NCBI RefSeq assembly: GCF_965276875.1
Contig: NZ_OZ255701.1
Location: 2,666,001-2,730,000, forward strand
Source of the DNA: Lichenicoccus sp965276875
Lineage (GTDB): Bacteria > Pseudomonadota > Alphaproteobacteria > Acetobacterales > Acetobacteraceae
Direction of reading: 5' to 3'
Length of the DNA stretch: 64,000 nt
Shown piece after piece: positions 51,987 to 60,896 of the stretch (positions are counted from its first letter, which is position 1; every line of letters begins with the position of its first letter). The notes beneath the pieces are model-generated. The model made no database searches. It was given only the letters and a program-made list of their open reading frames with translations, and was not told the origin of the DNA. The translations under genes were made by a program, and so were the position numbers.

Positions 51987-53480
51987 CTAACTTCTGCCCG
52001 GCACGCGGTGGCGATAGCTGAGGGCCTCGGCGACATGGGTGCGGGAGACCTGCTCGGCGCCGGCGAGGTCGGCGATGGTGCGCGCGACGCGAACCATACG
52101 GGTGAAGCCGCGGCCGGAGAGCCGCAGCCGGTCAGACGCGGTTTCGGCCAGGGCCATCGCGTCCGGCGTCAGCGCCATCTCGTCGATCGCGGCTTCGGCG
52201 TTGCATTTGCCGTCCTGGCGCCGGTGCGCGCGCGCGCGGCCCTGCGCGATCCGGGCGGAGACGGTGCTGCTGGCCTCCCCCTTCGGCGTGCGCGCGATTT
52301 CGGCGGCCGGCACCTGCTGTACCTGCACGCAGAGATCGATCCGGTCCAGCATCGGCCCGCTGATCTTGCCGAGATAGTCCTCGCCGCATTTCGGCGCGCG
52401 CCCACATTCGCGCGTGGCATCGCCGAGATAGCCGCAACGGCACGGGTTCATCGCGGCGATGAGCTGAAAGCGCGCCGGGTAGGTGACGTGGGCCGCGGCG
52501 CGGGCGACGGTGGTGCGGCCGGTCTCGATCGGTGCGCGCAAGGCTTCGAGCGATTGCCGGGGCAGTTCGGGCATCTCGTCGAGGAACAGCACGCCGCGAT
52601 GCGCGAGGCTGACCTCGCCGGGGCGCGCGCGCGGGCCGCCGCCGATGATCGCGGCCTGGCTGGCGGAATGATGCGGTTCGCGGAACGGCGGCCGGGTTAC
52701 CAGCTTGCCGTCGCGCAACATGCCGGCAACGGAATGAATCGCGCTGACTTCCAGGGCTTCGGCGGCGGAGAGATCCGGCAGCAACCCGGGCAATCGCGCG
52801 GCGAGCATCGACTTGCCGGCTCCCGGTGGTCCGATGAGCATCAGGCTGTGGCCGCCGGCGGCGCTGATCTCCAGCGCCCGCTTGGCGGTCTCCATGCCGC
52901 GCACGTCGGCGAGGTCGAGCCCACCTTCCGCCTCCGCGAGACCGGGCAAGGACGGCGGTGTCAGCACCTGGGTACCGCGGAAATGATTGACCAGGGAAAG
53001 CAGGTCGGGCGCTGCCAGCACCTCGATCTCGCCGCCCCAGGCTGCCTCGCCGCCCTGTTCGGCGGCGCAGATCAAGCCGATGCCTTCGGCGCTGGCGCCG
53101 AGGGCGGCGGGCAGCACGCCGTTGACCTGGTTGATCCGGCCGTCGAGCGACAATTCGCCGATGGCGGCGTAGCCGGCGACCTCGTCACGCGGCAGCACCT
53201 CCATTGCCGCGAGCACGCCGAGCGCGATTGCGAGATCGAAATGGCTGCCCTCCTTTTGCAGGTCGGCAGGTGCGAGGTTGACCAGGATGCGCTTGGGCGG
53301 CAGCGACAGGCTCATCGCGGTGAGTGCCGCGCGCACCCGCTCGCGCGCCTCGCCGACTGCCTTGTCGGCCAGGCCGACGATCAGGAAGGCGGGCAGGCCA
53401 TTGGAGATCTGCACCTGTACCTCGACCGGCACCGCGTCGATGCCCGAGAAGGCGAAGCTGCGTACGCGTGCGATCGACAT
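51987..53480 (-). CDS. YifB/ComM-type Mg chelatase-like ATPase
   Basis: A 497-residue AAA+ protein. N-terminal ChlI-like domain (MSIARVRSFAFSGIDAVPVE), Walker A GPPGAGKSMLAARLPGLLP, the sensor region FREPHHSASQAAIIGG, and the Walker B segment RGVLFLDEMPELPRQSLEAL. It ends with the C-terminal Mg_chelatase domain. ComM promotes branch migration in natural transformation; the role elsewhere is uncertain. Confidence 0.93.
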   Translation of the reverse strand: MSIARVRSFAFSGIDAVPVEVQVQISNGLPAFLIVGLADKAVGEARERVRAALTAMSLSLPPKRILVNLAPADLQKEGSHFDLAIALGVLAAMEVLPRDEVAGYAAIGELSLDGRINQVNGVLPAALGASAEGIGLICAAEQGGEAAWGGEIEVLAAPDLLSLVNHFRGTQVLTPPSLPGLAEAEGGLDLADVRGMETAKRALEISAAGGHSLMLIGPPGAGKSMLAARLPGLLPDLSAAEALEVSAIHSVAGMLRDGKLVTRPPFREPHHSASQAAIIGGGPRARPGEVSLAHRGVLFLDEMPELPRQSLEALRAPIETGRTTVARAAAHVTYPARFQLIAAMNPCRCGYLGDATRECGRAPKCGEDYLGKISGPMLDRIDLCVQVQQVPAAEIARTPKGEASSTVSARIAQGRARAHRRQDGKCNAEAAIDEMALTPDAMALAETASDRLRLSGRGFTRMVRVARTIADLAGAEQVSRTHVAEALSYRHRVPGRS

Positions 53481-53558
53481 GGTCGGGGTTTTCCGGACGC
53501 GGTGCGCGCCGGTTGTTCGGCGTGCCGCTACTGTCGCCCGGAGACGGTTAAGGAACCC

Positions 53559-54805
53559 TTACGGCCGCTTGTAGAGCAGCCGGGCGCGGATCGTGCCGTC
53601 CAGTCCGCGCAGGCTGTCCAGCAGATGGCTGGCATCCTCGCGGTCGGTGTCGGCTTCGACTACCACGTAGCCGATCTCGGTGTCGGTCTCGAGATACTGG
53701 GCGGCGATATTGACCCCGGCGTTGGCGAAGATGTCGTTGATCCTGCCCAGGATGCCGGAATGTTGCGATGCACGTGCATGAAGCGGGTGCCGCGCGGGCG
53801 CGCCGGGAGCTGCACCTCGGGGAAATTTACCGCCCCCAGGGTGGCGCCGACATCGCTGTAGGCGATCAGCTTGCGCGCCACTTCGACGCCGATGCGGTCC
53901 TGCGCCTCCGCCGTCGAGCCGCCGATATGCGGGGTCAGGATGACGTTCTCCAGGCCCTGCAACGGGCTCTCGAAGGGCTCATTGTTGCCGCCGGGCTCGA
54001 CCGGGAAGACGTCGATCGCGGCCCCCAGCAGATGGCCGCGCCGCAGTGCGTCGGCGAGGGCGTCGAGGTCAACGACGTGACCGCGCGCATTGTTGAGCAG
54101 GAAGCTGCCCGGCCGCATGCGCGCGATTTGCGCCGCCCCGATCAGGTTGCGCGTCTGCGACGTCGCCGGCACGTGCAGGCTGACCACGTCGCTTTGCGCC
54201 AGCAGCGCGTCCAGGGTCGGCGCGGCACCGGCATTGCCGTGCCCGAGCTTGTCGACCACGTCGAAATACAGCACCCGCATGCCGAGCGCCTCGGCCAGCA
54301 CCGAGAGCTGGCTGCCGATGCTGCCATAGCCGACGATGCCGAGCGTCTTGCCACGCACCTCCCAGCTCTGTGACGCGGACTTGTTCCACGCCCCGGCGTG
54401 AGCGGCGACCGATTTGGGGAAGATTCCGCGCATCAGCATGATGATCTCGCCGATCACCAGCTCGGCGACCGACCGGGTGTTGCTATAGGGCGCGTTGAAC
54501 ACCGGGATACCGCGGGCACGCGCGGTGTCGAGATCGACCTGGTTGGTGCCGATGCAAAAGCAGCCGATCGCGATCAGCTTGCCGGCTGCCTCGATGATGT
54601 CGGCGGTGAGCTGGGTGCGACTGCGTATGCCGATGAAGTGGGCACCTTGCACCGCCTCGCGCAGGGCCTCGCCCTCCAGCGCATGAGCGAGCCGGGTGAT
54701 ATTGGCATAGCCGCTGGCGCTCAGTAGCTCGACCGCGCTCTCATGCACCCCCTCCAGCAGCAGGATCCTGATGCGGTCCTTCGACAGCGATAGTTCGCTC
54801 GGCAT
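53559..54805 (-). pseudogene. serA: Phosphoglycerate dehydrogenase gene with a frameshift before the ACT domain
   Basis: The first 350 residues are a normal SerA: VAELVIGEIIMLMRG, GKTLGIVGYGSIGSQLSVLA, LLNNARGHVVDLDALADALR, and HIGGSTAEAQDRIGVEVA. At about 53755 the frame shifts: ATTCCGGCATCCTGGGCAGG reads IPASWAG, where one more G would give IPGILGRINDIF. The following 190 bases in the shifted frame encode a complete ACT tail (VNIAAQYLETDTEIGYVVVE, then LDSLRGLDGTIRARLLYKRP) ending at TAA 53561-53559. A single G missing from a G run fits either a real mutation or a sequencing error. As written, the product is 381 residues with a nonsense tail; its catalytic part is intact but serine feedback is probably lost. 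Confidence 0.85.
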
Positions 54806-54838
54806 GGTCGTCCTCGGTGATGCTGCGCCGCCTTGCGC

Positions 54839-55633
54839 TTAACCGATGCCGCCGTCGCATGCCAGCGCCCGGACCGCCGGTGCGAGCAGGGCAGGGTCGC
54901 CGACGGCGAGGACGGTGCCGTCGCCGCCGGCGCGCAGCGTCGCCCCCTGCCAGTCGGTGATGCGGCCGCCGGCGCCTTCGATGACCGGCACCAGGGCGGC
55001 CCAATCCCATGGTTTCATGTCGCATTCGGCGATGATGTCGATGTGCCCGAGGGCCAGCAGGCCGTAGGCGTAGCAGTCCCCGCCCCACGTGGCCCGTTTG
55101 ACCGAGCGCCGCAGCGAGTCCCAGCGTGGTCGCGCCGAACCATCCAGCATCTCCGGCGACGTGCAGGAGAGTTCCGCGCGCGCCAGGCTCGAACAGGCCC
55201 GGGTGCCTGGCCTGCCGGGAAGCGAGTTCGAGACGAAGCGGGTCGGCGCGTCACGCAGGCCGATCCAGCGCTCGCCGGTGATCGGCTGGTCGATGATGCC
55301 CAGCACCGGGACTGCGTCCTCGAACAGGGCCAGCAGCACGCCGAAATTCGGCCGGCCGGTGATGAAGGCGCGGGTGCCGTCGATCGGGTCGAGCACCCAG
55401 CGACAGCGTGCCTCGCCGCGTTCCAGGCCGAACTCCTCGCCCAGGATGCCGTGTCCGGGCAGCCGCTCGGCGAGCACCGTGCGCATCGCCCGCTCGGCGT
55501 CGCGGTCGGCGATGGTGACGGGGCTCGCATCCGCCTTCTCGGCCGCCTCGATCGGCATTCTGAAATACGGTCGGATCACGTTTCCGGCCGCCATCACCGC
55601 GGCTTCCGCCGCTGCCAGCCAGCTTGGGTTCAT
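54839..55633 (-). CDS. Inositol monophosphatase family protein (likely histidinol-phosphatase)
   Basis: A 264-residue metal-dependent phosphatase with GEEFGLERGEARCRWVLDPI and DGTRAFITGRPNFGVL (Glu, Asp, Asp metal ligands) and a C-terminal CDMKPWDWAALVPVIEGAGG. The GRP after IT and the overall length are those of HisN-type histidinol-phosphatases, but the substrate is not proven. The ATG overlaps the stop of the small upstream gene (ATGA). Confidence 0.88.
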   Translation of the reverse strand: MNPSWLAAAEAAVMAAGNVIRPYFRMPIEAAEKADASPVTIADRDAERAMRTVLAERLPGHGILGEEFGLERGEARCRWVLDPIDGTRAFITGRPNFGVLLALFEDAVPVLGIIDQPITGERWIGLRDAPTRFVSNSLPGRPGTRACSSLARAELSCTSPEMLDGSARPRWDSLRRSVKRATWGGDCYAYGLLALGHIDIIAECDMKPWDWAALVPVIEGAGGRITDWQGATLRAGGDGTVLAVGDPALLAPAVRALACDGGIG

Positions 55634-55806
55634 TGCGCCGGCAACGCCGCAATCGGCGGCTTGGGGCGCGCGGCAGGGATTGTAAAGGCGGGCTTTTCCG
55701 GCGCATGCGAACGCACCAGCGTACGCCCGAGCACGGCCGCCAGGGCGAATACCGCGCCGGCGATGACGAAGGCGGCCATGATCTTGTTGAGCTCGATACT
55801 GTCCAT
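55630..55806 (-). CDS. 58-residue membrane-anchored protein
   Basis: Starts at ATG 55806: MDSIELNKIMAAFVIAGAVF then ALAAVLGRTLVRSHAPEKPA, a single membrane helix and a Pro-rich tail. The start is very like the anchor of alphaproteobacterial membrane c-type cytochromes (MDSMELNK), but there is no CxxCH heme site, so it is either a small standalone protein or a cytochrome reduced to its anchor. Co-translated with the phosphatase gene. Too short to be listed by most ORF finders. Confidence 0.55.
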   Translation of the reverse strand: MDSIELNKIMAAFVIAGAVFALAAVLGRTLVRSHAPEKPAFTIPAARPKPPIAALPAQ

Positions 55807-55889
55807 GCCGCGCCTGGCGCCCTAGGCTGCCAACCAAGCTAAGTGAAGCGCCGTCATGCGGCAATCGCCGTGTCCATGCTGGAACCCGA

Positions 55890-56624
55890 ATGAACCCATT
55901 GCTGCTGATTCCCGCCCGTATGGCCGCCACGCGCCTGCCGGGTAAGCCGCTTGCCGATATCGCCGGACGGCCGATGATTTTGCATGTGCTCGATCGTGCG
56001 CGTGCCGCGGATATCGGTCCGGTGGCGGTTGCGGTGTGCGACGAAGAGGTGGCCGCCGTGGTCCGCGCCGCCGGTGGCATGGCGGTGATGACCGCGCCTG
56101 GGCTCGCCTCCGGCTCCGACCGCGTGCATGCGGCGGCGCGTCTGCTCGACCTGGACGGCCGGCATGACATTGTCGTCAACCTGCAGGGCGATCTGCCGTC
56201 GATAGCCCCGGGCCACCTGCGCGCGGTGCTGACGCCGCTGGCCGATGCGCTGTGCGACATCGCGACCCTGGTGGCGCCGATCACCAGCCCGGAGGAGGCG
56301 CGGACGCCATCCGTGGTCAAGGCGGCGTGCGACTTCGCGCCCGATGCCGAGCAGGCATGGGCGCTGTATTTCTCGCGCGCCGCGATCCCCTGGGGAGAGG
56401 GGCCGCTCTGGCACCATATCGGCGTGTATGCCTGGCGACGGGACGCGCTGGACCGCTTCGTAACCCTGCCGGAAAGCCGACTTGAGCGACGCGAGAAGCT
56501 CGAACAGTTGCGCGCAATGGAGGCTGGCATGCGGATCGGCTGCGCGCGGGTCGCCGACGCGCCGTTCGGGATCGACACCCCGGCCGACCTTGAACGCGCT
56601 CGCGCCCGGATGGCGGCGGCATGA
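55890..56624 (+). CDS. kdsB: CMP-Kdo synthetase
   Basis: A 244-residue cytidylyltransferase activating Kdo for LPS inner core. MNPLLLIPARMAATRLPGKP and LADIAGRPMILHVLDRA are the nucleotide-binding start; INLQGD-type NLQGDLPSIAP and HHIGVYAWRRDALDRF are conserved. It implies a Kdo-containing outer membrane. Overlaps pheA by 4 bases. Confidence 0.95.
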   Translation: MNPLLLIPARMAATRLPGKPLADIAGRPMILHVLDRARAADIGPVAVAVCDEEVAAVVRAAGGMAVMTAPGLASGSDRVHAAARLLDLDGRHDIVVNLQGDLPSIAPGHLRAVLTPLADALCDIATLVAPITSPEEARTPSVVKAACDFAPDAEQAWALYFSRAAIPWGEGPLWHHIGVYAWRRDALDRFVTLPESRLERREKLEQLRAMEAGMRIGCARVADAPFGIDTPADLERARARMAAA

Positions 56625-57460
56625 CCCGGATCGCCTTTCAGGGCGAGCGCGGCGCCTATTCCGATCTGGCCTGTCGCACCGCTTATCCCGGCTGCGAGAC
56701 GGTCCCTTGCGACACTTTCGCCATCGCCATCGAGACGGTGCATGATGGCGGCGCGAGGCTCGCCATGCTGGCCTGCGAAAACTCTCTGGCGGGACGGGTG
56801 CCGGACATCCACGCGCTGCTGCCCGGTGCCGGGCTGCATATCATTGGTGAGCATTTCCAGCGCGTCGAGCATTGTCTGATGGGCGTGCCTGGCGCCGACA
56901 TCACCGACTTCAGGCGGCTGCACACGCATCCCGTGGCGATGGGCCAGGTGCGCAAGCTGATCCGCGAGCTCGAACTCCAGCCGGTGATCCAGGCCGACAC
57001 CGCCGGCGCCGCGGCCCTGGTCGCGGGCTGGGGCCGCAAGGAGGAGGCGGCGGTGGCCTCGTCGCTCGCCGCCGAGCTGAACGGACTATGTATCCTGCGT
57101 CGCAATGTCGAGGACGCCGCCCACAACACCACCCGCTTTTATATCGCGGCCGCCGAGCCCAAGCGGATCGCGCCAGGCATTGCCGGCACGATGACGACGC
57201 TGCTGTTCAGGGTCCGCAACGTGCCGGCGGCGCTCTACAAGGCGATGGGCGGGTTTGCCACCAACGGCGTCAACATGACGCGTCTGGAGAGCTACATGCT
57301 CGACGGCGCCTTCACCGCCACCCAGTTCATGGCCGATGTCGACGGCCACCCGGACGACATCGGCTTGCGCCGTGCCCTCGACGAGCTGGGCTTCTTTTCC
57401 GACGAGCTGCGTATCCTGGGCGTCTATCCGCGCTCTGCCTTCCGGGAGCGCGCGGGTTAG
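56621..57460 (+). CDS. pheA: Prephenate dehydratase
   Basis: A 279-residue monofunctional PDT converting prephenate to phenylpyruvate. GERGAYSDLACR, the catalytic TRFYIAA (Thr-Arg-Phe) motif near 166-172, and a C-terminal ACT domain (GGFATNGVNMTRLESYMLDG) for phenylalanine feedback. Convergent with the GH31 gene by 4 bases. Confidence 0.96.
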   Translation: MTRIAFQGERGAYSDLACRTAYPGCETVPCDTFAIAIETVHDGGARLAMLACENSLAGRVPDIHALLPGAGLHIIGEHFQRVEHCLMGVPGADITDFRRLHTHPVAMGQVRKLIRELELQPVIQADTAGAAALVAGWGRKEEAAVASSLAAELNGLCILRRNVEDAAHNTTRFYIAAAEPKRIAPGIAGTMTTLLFRVRNVPAALYKAMGGFATNGVNMTRLESYMLDGAFTATQFMADVDGHPDDIGLRRALDELGFFSDELRILGVYPRSAFRERAG

Positions 57461-59793
57461 ACGATGATGACCTGCGCCTGCGCGCTGTCCGCGATGTCGA
57501 TCCGGCGCACCGGACCGCGTCCATGCACGATGATGGTGAAGCGGTCCCACCAGGGTTTGGTGCGGCCCTCGCGTTCGCCGATGCCGAGCGCCAGCGTGCC
57601 GTCCGGGCGCGTCTTGCAGGTGAACTCCTGGCGCAGGAACTCGCCGTCGCGGTAGGCGAAGCTCTCGCCATCGTCGAGGTAGAGGGAGCCGCGGCAGACC
57701 GGGCCCGGATACACCGCAAGCTCCAGCGCGCCTTGCGGCGTCTGCCCGGTGTGCTGCACCAGCGGCTGGCGCGGGATGATGCTGCCGCCGCGCGCATAGA
57801 CCGGTAGCCGCGCGAGATCGGGCCGCACCGTGATCGCCCTCGGCATGGTGGCGGGGTCGTGGCGCAAGTTGGTCTCGTTGCCGCTGCCGCCCGCCAGCTT
57901 GGCGAATGGCAAATTCAACAACGCCTCGCCGGTCCAGTAGTCGTACCAGTCGCCGGGCGGCAGCATCACCTGGTAGTCGTCCAGCGTATCGGGGTAGGGG
58001 GCGGGGGCGACCAGCAGTGCCGGCCCAAACATGAACTGGCTGTCGGCTTCGAGGTCGAGCGGGACGCCGCCGGTGGCATCGGGGAACTCCATGAACAGCG
58101 GCCGCATCATAGGCAAGCCCAGGCGCGCACTCTCCTCGGCCAGGCTGTAGATATAAGGAAGCAGGCGATAGCGTTCCTCGATGGCGCGTCGGCGCAATGT
58201 CGTATGCGGCTCGCCATCGACCCAGGGCTCCTGCGCGCGTGTGCCCTTGTCGCTGTGGTTGCGGCTTACGGGATTGAACATGCCGAGCTGCAGCCAGCGG
58301 GTCAGCAGGTCTGGCGACGGCGATCCGGCAAAGCCGCCGAGGTCGCAGCCGGCGAAGGCGAAGCCGCTCAGGCCGAGGCTGAGCAGCATCGGCGTGCTCT
58401 GCCGCAGATGGTTCCAGGTCGCGGAGTTGTCGCCGGTCCAGGTCAAGGCGGTGCGCTGGCCGCCGGCGAAGCTCGCGCGCGACATCACGAAGGGGCGGCG
58501 ACCGGGACGGTTCGCCAGCAGCCCGTCATAAGTGGCGCGAGCGTTCTGCATGCCGAACAGATTATGGATCTCGGCGTGGCTGGCGGTGCGCGGGGCAAAG
58601 CCCGGCTCGTCAATCCGGTGCTGCACGTCGAGCGGCATGGTCCGGCTGTCTGTCCAGAACACCGACGGCTCGTTCATGTCGTTCCAGATGCCGGCGATCT
58701 GATCGAAGATCGGGTTCCTGAACAGCGTCCCCCACCAGTCTCGGGTCGCCTGGCGGGTGAAGTCCGGGAAGCAGCAGGGGCCGGGCCAGACATCGCCGAC
58801 GTAGGGCGCGCCTGTCCGGTCACGCACGAAATGGTCGCCCGCGGCACCATTGTCATAGGGGGCGTAACCCTGGTCGGGGAGCCGCGGCACGTGCAGGTCG
58901 GTGATGATCACCGGCTTGAAACCCTGCGTGCGCAAGATGCTGGTCAGCGCGGGGAAATCGGGAAATCGGTCGGGGTCGATGGTGAACGGCCGGTTGCGGT
59001 CGAGCACGTCGATGTCGAACCACAGCACGTCGCAGGGGATGTTCTGCTCGCGCATCGTCGTGGCCACCGTTCGCACGGCATCGGCCGACATGTAGCTGTA
59101 GCGCGACTGCTGGTAGCCGAAAGACCAGAGCGGCGGCAGCGGCGCCGGGCCGGTCAGCCAGTGATAGGCGCTGATCACGTCCTTCGGGGTCGGGCCGGCG
59201 AGGACGTAATAATCGATCGACCCGCCATTGGCGCCGAAGGAGAGCCGGTCGGGGTGCAGCACACCGAACTCAAAGCGGCTTTGGTGGCTGTTATCGAGGA
59301 ACAGCCCATAGGCGTGGCCTTGCGTGAAGCCGAGGAAGAACGGAATCGCCTTGTAGAGCGGGTCGGTGCTCTCCTGGAACTTGTAGGCGTCGGTGTTCCA
59401 CAGCACGACGCTGCGGCCGCGCCGGTCCAGCGCGCCGATCTTGTCGCCGAGGCCAAAGATATGGGTCTGCTTGGACAAGCACTTGCTCAGCCGAAAGCCG
59501 TCCCGGTCCCATGTTGGCGGAGCTGCGTCGGCCAGGACCTCACGCCCGTCGAGGGCCTCGATCCGTAGCGCGCCGCTGTCGGCATCGATGCTGGCGCGCA
59601 AGGCGGCGGTGCGCAGGCCCGCGGGACTCGCCTGCAGCGCGGCGCGGGCGGCTCGTCGCGCGTGTGGCACCGCCCAGGACTCGTCAGCTGGCAATGCGCC
59701 GTCACGGCCCACCTGCACGCGCAGGATATCGTCGCGCAGGGCCGTGATCCGCATCACGCGGCCCTGTCCGAGCCAGTCGATTTCGGCACTCAT
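57457..59793 (-). CDS. GH31 alpha-glucosidase
   Basis: A 778-residue glycoside hydrolase family 31 enzyme. N-terminal beta-sandwich, catalytic barrel with the nucleophile motif GIWNDMNEPSVF, then RPGRRPFVMSRASFAGGQRT and ALTWTGDNSATW (acid/base region), and C-terminal beta domains. No signal peptide is visible, so it is probably cytoplasmic and acts on short alpha-glucosides. Its start overlaps the nudC stop by 4 bases. Confidence 0.93.
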   Translation of the reverse strand: MSAEIDWLGQGRVMRITALRDDILRVQVGRDGALPADESWAVPHARRAARAALQASPAGLRTAALRASIDADSGALRIEALDGREVLADAAPPTWDRDGFRLSKCLSKQTHIFGLGDKIGALDRRGRSVVLWNTDAYKFQESTDPLYKAIPFFLGFTQGHAYGLFLDNSHQSRFEFGVLHPDRLSFGANGGSIDYYVLAGPTPKDVISAYHWLTGPAPLPPLWSFGYQQSRYSYMSADAVRTVATTMREQNIPCDVLWFDIDVLDRNRPFTIDPDRFPDFPALTSILRTQGFKPVIITDLHVPRLPDQGYAPYDNGAAGDHFVRDRTGAPYVGDVWPGPCCFPDFTRQATRDWWGTLFRNPIFDQIAGIWNDMNEPSVFWTDSRTMPLDVQHRIDEPGFAPRTASHAEIHNLFGMQNARATYDGLLANRPGRRPFVMSRASFAGGQRTALTWTGDNSATWNHLRQSTPMLLSLGLSGFAFAGCDLGGFAGSPSPDLLTRWLQLGMFNPVSRNHSDKGTRAQEPWVDGEPHTTLRRRAIEERYRLLPYIYSLAEESARLGLPMMRPLFMEFPDATGGVPLDLEADSQFMFGPALLVAPAPYPDTLDDYQVMLPPGDWYDYWTGEALLNLPFAKLAGGSGNETNLRHDPATMPRAITVRPDLARLPVYARGGSIIPRQPLVQHTGQTPQGALELAVYPGPVCRGSLYLDDGESFAYRDGEFLRQEFTCKTRPDGTLALGIGEREGRTKPWWDRFTIIVHGRGPVRRIDIADSAQAQVIIV

Positions 59794-60692
59794 TGCGCCG
59801 CCAGCCAGGCGTCGATCAGGCTGCGGGCGATCGCTATGGGACCGGGCAGCTCGATGTCGAGGTGCGCTGGGTCGCGCAACTCCGTGGGCGTCAGCCAGTG
59901 TGCCTCGGCGATCTCGGCGGGATCGAGGGTGAGCGCGTGGCCGGTGGCCTCGGCGAGGAAGCCCAGCATCAGCGAACCCGGGAAGGGCCAGGGCTGGCTC
60001 GAATGATAGTCGATCCGGGCAAGCCGGATGCCGGTCTCCTCAAAGGTCTCGCGCGCCACCGCCTCCTCGGCGCTCTCGCCCGGCTCGATAAAGCCGGCGA
60101 GGGCCGAGAACAGCCTGCGGCCGGGAAAGCGGGTGCCGCGCGCAAGCAGGGCACGGCCCTCGTGATGCACCAGCATGATCGCCACCGGATCGGTGCGCGG
60201 GAACTGCTGCAGCCCGCAATTCGGGCAGACCAGCCGGCTGCCGCCCTGTTCGGGGTTGGTCCGGCTGGCGCAGCGGCCGCAGAAGACGTTTAGGCGGCGC
60301 CAGTGCAGCATGCCGCGCGCCTGCGCCAGGATCGCCGCCTCGTCGGTCGGCAGCAGCGGGGCGAGCGGCCGCAGCGGCTCGAAATGGCCGAGCTTGATGC
60401 CCTGTGTCTGCGGCTCCTCGAGCTTGCTCAGATCGAGGGCGAAGAGGGCGCGCTCGTCGCGCAAGCCTAGCAGCACCGACGGGTGCGCCTCGATTGGGCC
60501 GAGTTCGGCGATGAGGGCCTCACGGCTCGGCATCGCGACGCGCAGCGCGTCGTGCCTCATAAGATGTTGATCACGCCAGACTGGCAGGAAGCGACTCGAT
60601 GGGTCGTCGCGCAGGGCCAGCATGACGGCCGCGTCGTCGCGCAGGGCCGAGACGCGGTCGAGCGGGTTACCAGTGAAGAAATTGGCGTGCAT
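59790..60692 (-). CDS. nudC: NADH pyrophosphatase
   Basis: A 300-residue Nudix enzyme cleaving NAD(H) or removing NAD caps from RNA. Zinc ribbon CGRCASRTNPEQGG plus CPNCG, Nudix box GFIEPGESAEEAVARETFEE with TGIR following, and the NudC-specific SQPWPFPGSLMLGF. Start at ATG 60692; upstream lies the SRP RNA on the other strand. Confidence 0.94.
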   Translation of the reverse strand: MHANFFTGNPLDRVSALRDDAAVMLALRDDPSSRFLPVWRDQHLMRHDALRVAMPSREALIAELGPIEAHPSVLLGLRDERALFALDLSKLEEPQTQGIKLGHFEPLRPLAPLLPTDEAAILAQARGMLHWRRLNVFCGRCASRTNPEQGGSRLVCPNCGLQQFPRTDPVAIMLVHHEGRALLARGTRFPGRRLFSALAGFIEPGESAEEAVARETFEETGIRLARIDYHSSQPWPFPGSLMLGFLAEATGHALTLDPAEIAEAHWLTPTELRDPAHLDIELPGPIAIARSLIDAWLAAQ

Positions 60693-60779
60693 CGCAGCCC
60701 CAGCACCTGTGCCGCGCAGGGATTCAAGCGCCGCGTCACCCCTTGTGACGCATGCCCCCTCGCATGTTAAGATGCCTTC

Positions 60780-60875
60780 GGGAGGTCGGCGGCGGACGAG
60801 CGCCTTGCCAACCCGGTCAGGTCCGGAAGGAAGCAGCCGCAGCGAGTTTCCGCTCGGGTCATCGTTCGGCCTCCC
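60780..60875 (+). ncRNA. ffs: Signal recognition particle RNA (4.5S, small bacterial type)
   Basis: A 96-base hairpin RNA. GGGAGG pairs with CCTCCC at the ends, and the conserved apical domain reads CCGGTCAGGTCCGGAAGGAA then GCAGCCGCAGCGAG. It lies just before dnaX, a common location. No promoter is assigned. Confidence 0.95.
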
Positions 60876-60896
60876 ACCTTCAGAGATCCCCTATTC

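Noticed and set aside
57859..59568. Plus-strand frame of 569 codons
   Set aside because: Antisense to the GH31 gene, with shadow-like composition.
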